From positions 1-33,157 of the forward strand of contig NZ_JARWQD010000211.1 of the NCBI RefSeq assembly GCF_029869545.1: a stretch of DNA of 33,157 nucleotides, given 5' to 3'. Positions within the stretch are counted from its first letter, which is position 1. Each line of letters begins with the position of its first letter. This stretch comes from Nocardia wallacei. GTDB taxonomy: Bacteria; Actinomycetota; Actinomycetes; Mycobacteriales; Mycobacteriaceae. This document shows positions 14,086 through 22,057 of this stretch, piece by piece. The notes beneath the pieces were generated by a model that saw nothing but the letters and a program-made list of their open reading frames with translations, was not told the DNA's origin and did not search any database. Made by a program: the position numbers and the translations under genes.

Positions 14086-14427
14086 ATGCAGACCGAGGGC
14101 ATCGAGGCCGTATTCCTGGAGACCCACAACTGGGGAAAGACCGCCCGGTTCCTGCGGGAACTGGGGTTCGAGGTGGAATTCGAGACCGACCACAACTCGG
14201 GGCAGTTTCGTAACAGTGACGGCCCGTGGGTCTTCGTGGCCGAGGTGGCACCGACCCAGGAACCGCGGGCCCAACTCGTGCTGAAGGTCGCGGGCACCCA
14301 ACAGCGCCCCGGCGACGATGTCGAGATCGTCTCCGAGTTCGCGCAGACGCACTACGGGACCCGGGAGATGACCGTCCGCGATCCCGACGGACGGCTCTGG
14401 AGCCTGCAGGCGCCCGGCAAGCAGTGA
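14086..14427 (+). CDS. VOC family protein
   Basis: The 113-residue protein is a short VOC/glyoxalase-type fold: F-L-E-T-H-N-W-G-K-T-A-R-F-L-R-E-L-G-F at the start and M-T-V-R-D-P-D-G-R-L-W-S-L-Q at the end. It begins 1 nt after the ribbon-helix-helix gene, with AAAGGA at 14075-14080. Its stop overlaps the GTG of the methyltransferase gene (GTGA), so the three genes are tightly coupled. The substrate or ligand is unknown. Confidence 0.88.
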   Translation: MQTEGIEAVFLETHNWGKTARFLRELGFEVEFETDHNSGQFRNSDGPWVFVAEVAPTQEPRAQLVLKVAGTQQRPGDDVEIVSEFAQTHYGTREMTVRDPDGRLWSLQAPGKQ

Positions 14428-15287
14428 GCGCCGTGCCGAACGAGCAGACGAACGCCCCCGAGGACACCGCGGCCCGGGTCGCCCTGTGGCGTGCCCTGCA
14501 CGTGCAGATCGACTCTCCCCCACACGTTTTCACCGACGAGGTGGGCCTGCGGTTGCTGGCACCCGCCGCGGGGTGGCAGGACCGCCCGGATATGGATCCG
14601 CGGACCATCGCGCCGATGCGCGCGGGGATCGTCTCCCGCGCGCGGTTCATCGAGGATCTCGTCGCCGAGCGCGCCGCCCGCGGGGTCGACCAGTACGTCC
14701 TGCTCGGGGCCGGGCTGGACACCTTCGCGCAGCGACGATCCGCACTCGCCGCCGGGCTGACGGTCTTCGAGGTCGACCAGCCCGGCCCGCAGGCGTGGAA
14801 GCGGCAGCGCCTCACCGAACTCGGCTACGGCATTCCCGAATGGCTGCGGCTGGTACCCGTCGATTTCGAGGTGGACTCGTGGTGGGACCGGTTGACCGCC
14901 GCGGGATTCGATCCCGGGCGTCCCGCCGTCGTGGCCTCCACGGGCGTCACCATGTACCTCACCCGGGAGGCGAATATCGCTACCCTGCACCAGATTTCGT
15001 CGCTCGCGCCGGGTTCTTCGTTCGCGACCACGTTCATGCTCCCCATCGACCTCGTCGGTCCCGCCGAGCAGGAACTGCGCCGGTTCGCCGAGAACGGCGC
15101 ACGCGCGGCGGGCACCCCGTTCCTCAGCTTCTTCCGCCCCGAGGAGATGGTGGCGCTGGCGAAGGAGGCGGGTTTCGCCGCGGCCCGGCACATTTCGCCG
15201 GACGAGCTGACCGCGCGCTATTTCGCCGGGCGCGCCGACGGGCTGCGACCGGCGGAATCCGAGCAGATCCTGCTCGCCACGACCTGA
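14424..15287 (+). CDS. Class I SAM-dependent methyltransferase (leucine carboxyl methyltransferase-like)
   Basis: The 287-residue protein carries the signature of the actinobacterial Ppm1/LCMT-type family: motif I Y-V-L-L-G-A-G-L-D-T-F-A-Q-R at about 92-105, the acidic loop V-F-E-V-D-Q-P, and V-A-S-T-G-V-T-M-Y-L-T near 175. This family is greatly expanded in mycobacteria and Nocardia and methylates carboxyl or hydroxyl groups of mostly unknown small molecules. GTG 14424 overlaps the VOC stop; GTG 14433 is an alternative. Coupling to a VOC protein and a small regulator suggests a modification or resistance step. Confidence 0.9.
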   Translation: MSAVPNEQTNAPEDTAARVALWRALHVQIDSPPHVFTDEVGLRLLAPAAGWQDRPDMDPRTIAPMRAGIVSRARFIEDLVAERAARGVDQYVLLGAGLDTFAQRRSALAAGLTVFEVDQPGPQAWKRQRLTELGYGIPEWLRLVPVDFEVDSWWDRLTAAGFDPGRPAVVASTGVTMYLTREANIATLHQISSLAPGSSFATTFMLPIDLVGPAEQELRRFAENGARAAGTPFLSFFRPEEMVALAKEAGFAAARHISPDELTARYFAGRADGLRPAESEQILLATT

Positions 15288-15475
15288 GGCTACCGGTCCG
15301 GTTTCCCGGGCCCTGCCGGTCGAAGCCGACGTCGTCGTGGCCTCGCGAGGACCGATATCGCCTTGCCGGGTTTACCGGCTCCGTCCGGGGCTATCGCCGT
15401 GATGTCGCGCCCGCGGTGGCTCCGCGAGTTCCCGTGTCCGGGTGCGAGATCCGTGTTTGTCGGAAGGCCAGTGGG

Positions 15476-15853
15476 ATGATCGTGATCGTCGCGGTCGGAA
15501 TCGGTGTGACGGCTACCGTGGTGGCACCGGTGACGATCTCCATGAATCAGGGTTCGGGATATCCGCAGCCGGGTGCCGTATCTCCGGACTGCACGATGCT
15601 GTGCGATTCGGGGCCGGTGATCGATGACGATGCCCCGGCCCGGGGCGGGAACTCGACGTGGACCGTACAGGCGGAGGGGAGCCTGCAGGGCACGATGATC
15701 CTGCCGCCACCGGCGGCGACATATCAAGGGACGCAACCGGGTTGCGTCATGCTGTGCGAAGCGCCCGCCGCCGGAGACAACTCCGACCGGGACGTTTCGA
15801 CGGATCAGGGGCCCAGCCAGGCGCCGTTCGGCATCACCACCCCCACTCGCTGA
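15476..15853 (+). CDS. Small exported or membrane-anchored protein with two P-x-C-x-M-L-C repeats
   Basis: I do not recognise the family of this 125-residue protein. Residues 1-23 are hydrophobic (M-I-V-I-V-A-V-G-I-G-V-T-A-T-V-V) and should act as a signal or anchor. The remainder is Gly/Pro/Asp-rich and low in structure. Two short repeats stand out: P37-D-C39-T-M-L-C43-D and P88-G-C90-V-M-L-C94-E, giving four cysteines in two C-x3-C pairs. ATG 15476 has GGAAGG at 15462-15467. A GTG at 15434 would add a basic n-region but has no ribosome site. The gene lies between the methyltransferase and a TetR gene. Confidence 0.6.
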   Translation: MIVIVAVGIGVTATVVAPVTISMNQGSGYPQPGAVSPDCTMLCDSGPVIDDDAPARGGNSTWTVQAEGSLQGTMILPPPAATYQGTQPGCVMLCEAPAAGDNSDRDVSTDQGPSQAPFGITTPTR

Positions 15854-15895
15854 CCGTCGCACGTTTCGAGGAAAGCAACTGCATCGTAGCTACTG

Positions 15896-15924
15896 TTGAC
15901 TAGCTACGTGTCCGTAGCTAGATT
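15896..15924 (+). promoter_or_regulatory. Predicted leaderless promoter of tetR-glycosidase operon
   Basis: TTGACT (15896-15901) and TAGATT (15919-15924) have an ideal 17-bp spacer. The GTG start at 15931 lies exactly where transcription should begin. Confidence 0.65.
15900..15921. promoter_or_regulatory. TetR operator between -35 and -10
   Basis: CTAGCTACG-N4-CGTAGCTAG is an inverted repeat with perfect 9-bp arms filling the promoter spacer. A further CGTAGCTAC lies at 15885-15893. This is probably the autoregulatory site of the adjacent TetR. Confidence 0.72.
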
Positions 15925-15930
15925 AGGTTC

Positions 15931-16548
15931 GTGAACGTTGCCAAGTCCTCGAAAGCCCGGCGCACCACCGAGGATCTGATGTCCGCGTGCCGCGCGGCCG
16001 CCATCGCCGAGGTGTGCGAGGTCGGGCTCGGGCGGTTGACGATCGAGTCGGTCGCGCGCCGTGCCGGTACCGCCAAGACTTCGGTGTACCGGTACTGGCC
16101 CACGGCCGAGGATCTCCTCCTCGACGCGCTCGCCCACGCGCATCCGGTCGAGGTGCCCGCGCCCCGGGGCGGCCGGTTGCGGGAGGATCTGCTGCGCGCG
16201 CTCGAGCAGCTGAACGGCTGGTTGTCGTCGCAGGCCGGTGCCGCCGCCGCGGCGGTCATAGCCGAGCGTGCGCGCCGGCCCGACCTGGTGGAGGCGTTGT
16301 ACGCGCGGGTGTTCGATCCGCGCGGCGGCAGGTTCACGCGCACCGTGCTCGAACACTACGCGCGGCTGGGCGATATCGACGGGCGGCTGCTGTCGCCCGT
16401 CGTGGTCGATATCGCCGAGGCGCTGGTGATCAAGCATCACATCGATACCGGGCGGCTGCCCGACCGGCGAACTCGCGAAGCCATCGTCGACCAGGCGCTG
16501 CTGCCCGCGCTCGGGCTTCCGCGCACCGAAGAGAAGAGATCATCGTGA
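15931..16548 (+). CDS. TetR-family transcriptional regulator
   Basis: The 205-residue protein has the TetR helix-turn-helix at about 15-65: A-E-V-C-E-V-G-L-G-R-L-T-I-E-S-V-A-R-R-A-G-T-A-K-T-S-V-Y-R-Y-W-P followed by A-E-D-L-L. The C-terminal half has the S-P-V-V-V-D-I-A-E-A-L-V segment of the TetR_C ligand-binding group. The GTG start appears leaderless behind a strong promoter that carries a palindrome in its spacer. Its stop overlaps the GTG of the glycosidase gene (GTGA), so the repressor and its single likely target are translated together. Confidence 0.92.
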   Translation: MNVAKSSKARRTTEDLMSACRAAAIAEVCEVGLGRLTIESVARRAGTAKTSVYRYWPTAEDLLLDALAHAHPVEVPAPRGGRLREDLLRALEQLNGWLSSQAGAAAAAVIAERARRPDLVEALYARVFDPRGGRFTRTVLEHYARLGDIDGRLLSPVVVDIAEALVIKHHIDTGRLPDRRTREAIVDQALLPALGLPRTEEKRSS

Positions 16549-17939
16549 CCGCACCATCCCCGATCCCCGTCCGCGCGGACTGGACCGATGTCGGCGCAAC
16601 CTCACGCACGACCCTGACCACGCATCTGTGGGCCGCGCCGCCGCTGCGGCGAGGCTCGCCGATCCATGACAAGGCGTTCGCGGCACTGCGGGCGCTGCGC
16701 GCCGACCTCGTCCGGTTCCTGCCCTGGTTCTCCCATCCGCGTCTCAGCGTGGCCGAGCTGTCCCCGCCCACCGACACCGAGACGTCGTGGAACTTCGACC
16801 TTCTCGACCCGTTCGTGGAGGACTTCGTCCGGGCGGCCGAGGGCAGGCCGATCGTCGCCGATTTCGCCACGATCCCCTCCTGGATGTTCGTCACCCCCGA
16901 ACCGGTGGCCGTGTCCGAGGATCCCGACGAGATCCACTGGGACTACGAGCAGGGCTCGGTGTTTCGCGACGAGACGCTGCAAGATGTCGCCGACTACTTC
17001 TTCCGGGTCGCCAGCTGGTACATCGCCGGTGGGTTCACCGACGAACTCGGCCGATGGCACGAGTCCGGGCACCGCTACCGCTTCGCGTACTGGGAGGTGT
17101 TGTGCGAACCGGATTTCGGTCACAAGCTCTCCCCGCAGGTGTACACCCGGCTGTACGACACGATCGTCGAGCGCCTGCGCCCGCTCGATCCCGAGATGAA
17201 GTTCATCGGGCTGTCGCTGTCGCACGTTCACCACGAACCCGAATACTTCTGGCATTTCCTGGATTCGGCCAACCACCGCCCCGGCATCCCGATCGACGCG
17301 ATCTCCTATCACTTCTACGCCTCGCCCGAGATCGTGAATCCGTTCGCCCCGGAAGGCAACCCGCCGTACGCGCAGTGGCGCGACGTATTCTTCGCGCAGG
17401 CCGACGGGTTCATCGATCAGGTCCGCTATATCGAGTCCATCCGCCGCAGGCTCGCCCCGGACACCGCCACCTTCATCAACGAGGTCGGAACCTTCACCCC
17501 CGATCTGATGAACCCCGCTCCCGACATACCTCCCGAGTACTGGCGGCTCAGCGCCGCGGTGGGTTCCTACCTCTGGTCGCGCCTGACCGCGCTCGGCATC
17601 GACCTGCTCGGCATCGCGGAATTCATGGACTATCCCGGAATGATCCCCGGCACCACCCTGCTCGACTGGGAAACCGGGGCGCCCAACGCGCGCTACGAGG
17701 CGCTGGCGCTGCTGCTCGAACACTTCCGGCCGGGCGACCGGCTCGTCACGACCACCACCGGCATCCCCGGACTCCCGGACGCCAGGGTGCACGCCCAAGG
17801 TTTCCTCACCCCGGCAGGGCAGCGAAAACTGCTGCTGGTCAACAAGACCGGCACACCCCTCACGATCGGCGTCGAGGACTGGACCGGACAGGGCCCGATC
17901 TCCTTGAGCGCGTACGACACCGCGGTCATCACCGACTGA
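16545..17939 (+). CDS. GH39-like (clan GH-A) glycoside hydrolase, no signal peptide
   Basis: The 464-residue protein has a TIM-barrel glycosidase layout followed by a small beta domain. E188 in Y-W-E-V-L-C-E-P-D matches the acid/base motif of beta-xylosidases and iduronidases (usually W-N-E-P). E313 in T-F-I-N-E-V-G-T-F is the candidate nucleophile. Other family-like pieces are V-R-F-L-P-W-F-S and I-S-Y-H-F-Y-A-S. The replacement of Asn by Cys before E188 is unusual for clan A. There is no signal peptide, so it would act on an imported or internal glycoside. It is coupled to tetR by GTGA. The substrate cannot be assigned. Confidence 0.72.
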   Translation: MTAPSPIPVRADWTDVGATSRTTLTTHLWAAPPLRRGSPIHDKAFAALRALRADLVRFLPWFSHPRLSVAELSPPTDTETSWNFDLLDPFVEDFVRAAEGRPIVADFATIPSWMFVTPEPVAVSEDPDEIHWDYEQGSVFRDETLQDVADYFFRVASWYIAGGFTDELGRWHESGHRYRFAYWEVLCEPDFGHKLSPQVYTRLYDTIVERLRPLDPEMKFIGLSLSHVHHEPEYFWHFLDSANHRPGIPIDAISYHFYASPEIVNPFAPEGNPPYAQWRDVFFAQADGFIDQVRYIESIRRRLAPDTATFINEVGTFTPDLMNPAPDIPPEYWRLSAAVGSYLWSRLTALGIDLLGIAEFMDYPGMIPGTTLLDWETGAPNARYEALALLLEHFRPGDRLVTTTTGIPGLPDARVHAQGFLTPAGQRKLLLVNKTGTPLTIGVEDWTGQGPISLSAYDTAVITD

Positions 17940-17969
17940 CGACGAGAACTCGTCCCGGGACCACGGTGG

Positions 17970-18857
17970 TCATTGCTGCGCGGGGCGTCTCGCCACGGCG
18001 GCGAACAACTCGACGGCGCGGCGGGTGGCGGGGTTGGCCGCGGCGCAATCGCGGACGGCGACGCTGACGACGCGGATCGGGGTGGGATCGGTCAGCGGCA
18101 GGGCCACCACGGTGGGCGGGAGATCCACGGCGGCGAGGCGGGGCAGGGCCGTGACGCCGATACCCGTCGCGACCATGGACAGCGCCGCGCGGTAGTCCGG
18201 GGTCTGCACCTGGAACCGCGGGGTGATCCCCGCCTGGGCGCAGGCGTCGAGCAGGATGCGGCGGCACGGGCCGTCGCTCGGCTCGTTATCGATCCAGGTG
18301 CGGTCGTCGAGCGCGCTCAGCGGCACCTCGGTCCCGGCGGCCAGCGGATCGTCGCAGCGCACGGCCACCACGTACGGATCGGTGGCGAGGCGATGGACCC
18401 GCACGCCCGGCGGCGGCCCGGCACCGGGATCCTCGATGACGATCTCGACGTCGCGCTGCCCCTCGGCGAACTCCGACATCCGCAATTCCAGTCGGAGATC
18501 GGGGAATTCGGTGCGCAGCGCGTCGACGATCGGCGGCAGCCAGGTGGAACTCACCGAGGCGACGTAGCCGATCGACAGGCTGCCGACCCGCCCGGCACGC
18601 AGATCCCCGACCACGCCCTCCAGCCGGCTCAGCTCCTCGAACAACCGGCCCGACTCCGACGCCAGCGCCCGCCCGGCGGCGGTCGGCTCGATGCCCCGCC
18701 CCGCGCGCTCGACCAACCGCAACCCGGTCTGCCGCTGCAGCGCGGCCAGCTGCTGGCTGGCGGCCGACGGGGTGTATCCGAGCGCGGACGCGCTGGCCCG
18801 CAGCGACCCGGTGGCGATGACCGTGCGCAGCAGATTCAACCGGGTGATGTCGAGCAT
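17970..18857 (-). CDS. LysR-family transcriptional regulator
   Basis: The 295-residue protein has the LysR helix-turn-helix at residues 3-62 (L-N-L-L-R-T-V-I-A-T-G-S-L-R-A-S-A-S-A-L-G-Y-T-P-S-A-A-S-Q-Q-L) and a periplasmic-binding-like effector domain (about 90-290). It is divergent from an EamA-family transporter. The intergenic palindrome at 18866-18884 is a good LysR box. It is the likely activator or repressor of that transporter, responding to the transported metabolite. It converges with the glycosidase gene; short palindromes at 17941-17954 and 17959-17971 in between may help end transcription. Confidence 0.93.
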   Translation of the reverse strand: MLDITRLNLLRTVIATGSLRASASALGYTPSAASQQLAALQRQTGLRLVERAGRGIEPTAAGRALASESGRLFEELSRLEGVVGDLRAGRVGSLSIGYVASVSSTWLPPIVDALRTEFPDLRLELRMSEFAEGQRDVEIVIEDPGAGPPPGVRVHRLATDPYVVAVRCDDPLAAGTEVPLSALDDRTWIDNEPSDGPCRRILLDACAQAGITPRFQVQTPDYRAALSMVATGIGVTALPRLAAVDLPPTVVALPLTDPTPIRVVSVAVRDCAAANPATRRAVELFAAVARRPAQQ

Positions 18858-18865
18858 GGCCGAAT

Positions 18866-18884
18866 TGTACAGTTGGGCTGAACA
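18866..18884. promoter_or_regulatory. LysR box and transporter promoter region
   Basis: TGTACAG-N5-CTGAACA is an inverted repeat with one mismatch. A TATTAT hexamer at 18894-18899 could be the -10 of the transporter gene, placing the start point near 18906. That argues against the ATG at 18889 as the start codon. Confidence 0.55.
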
Positions 18885-18939
18885 TTAGATGTCTATTATT
18901 CGCTTGTGCTGTCCTGTCCGGCCCGGTGACGATGTCGGG

Positions 18940-19857
18940 GTGACCACCGACCTTCGCACTCGCGCGGCCGCCCGACTGTCGCCGCGCAGCAACCCGGATC
19001 TGTCCACCGCGGCCGCCGCCCTGGTGACCGTGGTGCTGTGGGCCTCCGCCTTCATTGCCATCCGTGACGCCGGATCCGCGCTGTCGCCCGCGCCGATGGC
19101 GCTGCTGCGCTTGGCCGTCGCGGCCGTGGCGCTGACCGTGCTGGTCGGCGTCCGGCGCGGCGGCGTGCGGCGCGTGCCGCGCTCGAAGCGGGCGCTGCTG
19201 CTGGTCGCGGCCTACGCGGTGCTGTGGCTGGCCGGATATACGGTGGCGCTCAATGCCGGTGAGCGCCACGTCGATGCGGGCACCGCCGCGCTGCTGGTGA
19301 ATCTCGCGCCCCTGCTCGTCGCGTTCGGGGCCGCGGCGCTGCTCGACGAGCGGCTGTCGCCGCTGCTGCTCACCGGCGCGCTGGTCTCGCTGGGCGGGGT
19401 CGCGATCATCGCCTTCAGCTCCGGCGGGCATCGCGACGGGCTCGGTGTGCTGCTGTGCCTGCTGGCCGCCGTTCTCTATGCGTCCGGTGTGCTGGTGCAG
19501 AAGCCCGCGATGACCTATGTCGACGCGCTCACCGCGATCTGGCTCGGGTGTGTGATCGCGACCGTGGTGCTGCTGCCCTGGACACCGCAGCTGATCGCCG
19601 AGCTGTCCGCCGCGCCCGGCCGCGTCGTCTTCGACGGCATCTACCTCGGATTGTTCCCCACCGCAATCGGTTTCACCACGTGGTCCTACGCGCTGCGCCG
19701 CACCGACGCCGGTCGCCTCACCGCCACCACCTACGCCGTCCCCGCCATCTCGATCCTGCTGTCCTGGCTGCTCCTCGGCGAAATCCCCACCGCCTGGGGC
19801 CTGCTCGGCGGCACCCTCTGCCTCCTCGGCGTCGCCATCTCCCGCCGCACCCGCTGA
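18940..19857 (+). CDS. EamA/DMT family transporter
   Basis: The 305-residue protein has two EamA repeats and about ten hydrophobic segments. Examples are L-V-T-V-V-L-W-A-S-A-F-I-A-I in the first helix, N-L-A-P-L-L-V-A-F-G-A-A-A-L-L-D-E-R-L at the end of repeat one, and A-I-S-I-L-L-S-W-L-L-L-G-E at the end of repeat two. DMT proteins mostly export amino acids or other metabolites across the inner membrane. GTG 18940 is preferred because the likely -10 at 18894-18899 would place the transcript start downstream of the in-frame ATG 18889 (which would give 322 residues). It is divergent from LysR. Confidence 0.9.
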   Translation: MTTDLRTRAAARLSPRSNPDLSTAAAALVTVVLWASAFIAIRDAGSALSPAPMALLRLAVAAVALTVLVGVRRGGVRRVPRSKRALLLVAAYAVLWLAGYTVALNAGERHVDAGTAALLVNLAPLLVAFGAAALLDERLSPLLLTGALVSLGGVAIIAFSSGGHRDGLGVLLCLLAAVLYASGVLVQKPAMTYVDALTAIWLGCVIATVVLLPWTPQLIAELSAAPGRVVFDGIYLGLFPTAIGFTTWSYALRRTDAGRLTATTYAVPAISILLSWLLLGEIPTAWGLLGGTLCLLGVAISRRTR

Positions 19858-19964
19858 GCAGCAGGCCGCACCGCATTCCAGCCGATGAAAGCGCTGGGCA
19901 CAAGGCGGCTACCGCGTGCGGCGTTCGCTCGGTCGCGGGTGGATGCCCGGTACTGTGGCCTGCG

Positions 19965-21188
19965 ATGAGTACAGTTGCCGGGTCTACCGCTGAGGGTGGG
20001 CGGGTTGTGGTGCCTGATGTGGTGCACAGCGAGTTGCGGCGGGGTGTGCGGAGTGTGCTCGTGGACGCGGCGGCGCTGCGGGTGGTGCGGGAGCGGTTCG
20101 ACGACGAGCAGGCCGGGGCGTTGCGACGATACCTGGAGGCGTCGCAGTCGCCGAATACGGTGCGCGCGTACCGATCCGACTGGATCGCGTGGTCGGGCTG
20201 GTGTGCGGCGGAGGGGCGGCAGGCGCTGCCCGCCGATCCCCTCGATGTCGCCGTCTACCTCGCCGCGGCCGCCGATACCCGCAAACCGTCCGGTGAATGG
20301 GCCTTCGGCGCAGCGACTCTGGAGCGCAAGAGCGCCGCGATCGCCGCCGTCCACGCGGCGAACGGACTACCCTCGCCGACCCGATCCGATGTGGTGCGCC
20401 TGACCCTGCGCGGTATCCGCCGCACCCGCCGCACCCAGCCCCGGCGCAAACGCCCGGTACTCCTGCACACCCTCGAGCAGCTGCTCGACGGTCTGCCCGC
20501 GCCCGGCTGGCCGACCGAACCGGCGCGCCGCCGGGACACGCTGGTCCTGCTGGTCGGATTCGCGGGTGCGTTGCGCCGCAGCGAGATCGCCGGACTGCGG
20601 ATCTCCGATGTCCGGGTCGACCTCGACCACACCAGCGGCGAACCCGTCCTGCTTATCCAGCTCCCCGCCACCAAGACCGATCCGACGGGCGTCACCGCCC
20701 AGCGCGTCGCCCTCCCCCGCGGACGGCATCCGCACACCTGCCCCGTCTGCGCCTTCGCCGACTGGATTCGCCTGCGCGAGAAGCACATCGAGCACGGCAC
20801 CCACGGACTGCGCGCCTGGCTGGCCGCTCCCGCGACCACCGGCCCGGACATCCATCGCTGCCACGGATTCCCCGGCGCGACCCTCGCCGACCCCGACCTG
20901 CCGCTGTTCCCGACAGTCTCGCGGCACGGCCGCATCGGCGCCGCCGCCATGTCCGGCCGCGCCGTGGCCGAGCTGGTCAAACGTTATGCGGCCCGCGCGG
21001 GCCTGGACCCCGCCCTGTTCTCCGGTCATTCCCTGCGCGCCGGTTTCGCCACCCAGGCCGCCCTCGGCGGCGCCAGCGACCGCGAGATCATGCGCCAGGG
21101 CCGCTGGTCCAACCCCCGCACCGTGCACGGCTACATCCGCACCGCAAACCCCTTGGAAGACAATGCCGTAACCAAATTGGGGCTGTAA
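19965..21188 (+). CDS. Tyrosine recombinase/integrase, Cre-like active site
   Basis: The 407-residue protein has an N-terminal SAM-like DNA-binding domain (about 45-150, S-P-N-T-V-R-A-Y-R-S-D-W) and a catalytic domain with R204, K237, H355-x2-R358, W381 and Y390. The spacing R358-W381-Y390 is the same as in Cre (R292-W315-Y324). A C259-x2-C262 pair with C299 in an insertion could bind zinc. All catalytic residues are present, so it should be active. TACTGT (19951-19956) may be its -10. No excisionase, partner integrase or obvious att repeats are visible nearby, so the neighbourhood does not look like an intact mobile element. Confidence 0.92.
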   Translation: MSTVAGSTAEGGRVVVPDVVHSELRRGVRSVLVDAAALRVVRERFDDEQAGALRRYLEASQSPNTVRAYRSDWIAWSGWCAAEGRQALPADPLDVAVYLAAAADTRKPSGEWAFGAATLERKSAAIAAVHAANGLPSPTRSDVVRLTLRGIRRTRRTQPRRKRPVLLHTLEQLLDGLPAPGWPTEPARRRDTLVLLVGFAGALRRSEIAGLRISDVRVDLDHTSGEPVLLIQLPATKTDPTGVTAQRVALPRGRHPHTCPVCAFADWIRLREKHIEHGTHGLRAWLAAPATTGPDIHRCHGFPGATLADPDLPLFPTVSRHGRIGAAAMSGRAVAELVKRYAARAGLDPALFSGHSLRAGFATQAALGGASDREIMRQGRWSNPRTVHGYIRTANPLEDNAVTKLGL

Positions 21189-21257
21189 CGGCATTCGTGG
21201 GCAACGTTGTATCCGACCCATCGCCGTGGAAGGGGGCGGATGGTGCCTGTCCCGGTC

Positions 21258-21869
21258 TCAACGATCCGTGTCCCTGGCGGATGGAAACCGGTGCGTGGTC
21301 GCCTTGTGTTCGGGCCGCGAGTCGAGGGTCGGGGCGACGAAGCGTTCGATCAGGTGGCGTTCGGCGCCGGGGTCGGGAAGTGGCCAGGCGAGTAGTGCGA
21401 GCACGACCCGGACGATCCACTGGGCGGCTTCCGCGTCGGGGGTGGTCGCGGTCAGGGCGATGGCGATCTGGCCGAGTTCCGGTGCGGTGGAGAGGTATTC
21501 GTCGGCACCACCGGCGCGGATATTGGCCAGCCAGTGGGCGAGGGTGGGGTCGGCGCGGATGGCGCGGACCGAGGCGACGATGCCCTCGACGATGCGCTCG
21601 CGACCGTGCAGCGTGGCGACGTGCGCGGCGACCCGGTCGGCGACGACGCGGGCCGAGGCGTTGATCACGGCTTGCACGAGGTCGGCCTTGCCGCCCGCGT
21701 GGCGGTAGACGGTGGCGCGCGAGCATCCGGCGCGGGCGGCGATCTCGTCGAGCCCGACGGCGGCGATGCCGCGTTCGACGAACAGTTCCGCGGCGGCGGC
21801 CCGGATCCGCTCGCGGGCGATCGAACGCCGGTCGCCACCGGCGAGCCAATCCGAACGCCGGTCTGCCAT
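21258..21869 (-). CDS. TetR-family transcriptional regulator
   Basis: The 203-residue protein has a TetR DNA-binding domain at about 18-68: A-A-A-E-L-F-V-E-R-G-I-A-A-V-G-L-D-E-I-A-A-R-A-G-C-S-R-A-T-V-Y-R-H. The C-terminal domain contains the L-A-H-W-L-A-N-I segment and a Trp-rich helix. ATG 21869 is chosen because GAGGAG lies 6-7 nt upstream. It is divergent from a cytochrome P450 gene. The GAGAC-N14-GTCTC repeat at 21915-21938 encloses a TATAAT on its own strand, which suggests autoregulation and probably control of the P450. Confidence 0.92.
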   Translation of the reverse strand: MADRRSDWLAGGDRRSIARERIRAAAAELFVERGIAAVGLDEIAARAGCSRATVYRHAGGKADLVQAVINASARVVADRVAAHVATLHGRERIVEGIVASVRAIRADPTLAHWLANIRAGGADEYLSTAPELGQIAIALTATTPDAEAAQWIVRVVLALLAWPLPDPGAERHLIERFVAPTLDSRPEHKATTHRFPSARDTDR

Positions 21870-21914
21870 ATGAACTCCTCGCGATCGCGTGATGCCGATC
21901 AGCAGTCTCAGCAC

Positions 21915-21938
21915 GAGACGTTCCCGATTATATGTCTC
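21915..21938. promoter_or_regulatory. TetR operator over the tetR -10 (GAGAC-N14-GTCTC)
   Basis: The inverted repeat flanks a perfect TATAAT on the minus strand (21932-21927), about 60 bp before the tetR ATG. GTCTCAG also recurs at 21905-21911, 21934-21940 and 22023-22029, so several half-sites cover the divergent region. Confidence 0.55.
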
Positions 21939-22043
21939 AGCCGACGCGGAAGAATACCCCGAGATCAAGGCGACTTTTGTTCTCCGGGCAACCGCGGGTC
22001 GCGATCGGCAGCGGACTCTCGAAGTCTCAGCCCGATATGGCTG

Positions 22044-22057
22044 TTGACAACCGTGTC
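22044..22057. promoter_or_regulatory. Candidate regulatory palindrome before the P450 gene
   Basis: TGACA-N4-TGTCA overlaps a TTGACA hexamer (22043-22048) that could be a -35 element, but no matching -10 is visible. It is probably part of the P450 control region. Confidence 0.4.

Noticed and set aside
13917..14427. A toxin-antitoxin pair with the RHH protein as antitoxin
   Set aside because: The gene after the RHH gene encodes a VOC fold, not a RelE, ParE, MazF or PIN-type toxin.
19858..21257. An integrated mobile element around the tyrosine recombinase
   Set aside because: No flanking direct repeats, tRNA gene, excisionase or change in base composition could be seen; neighbouring genes look chromosomal.
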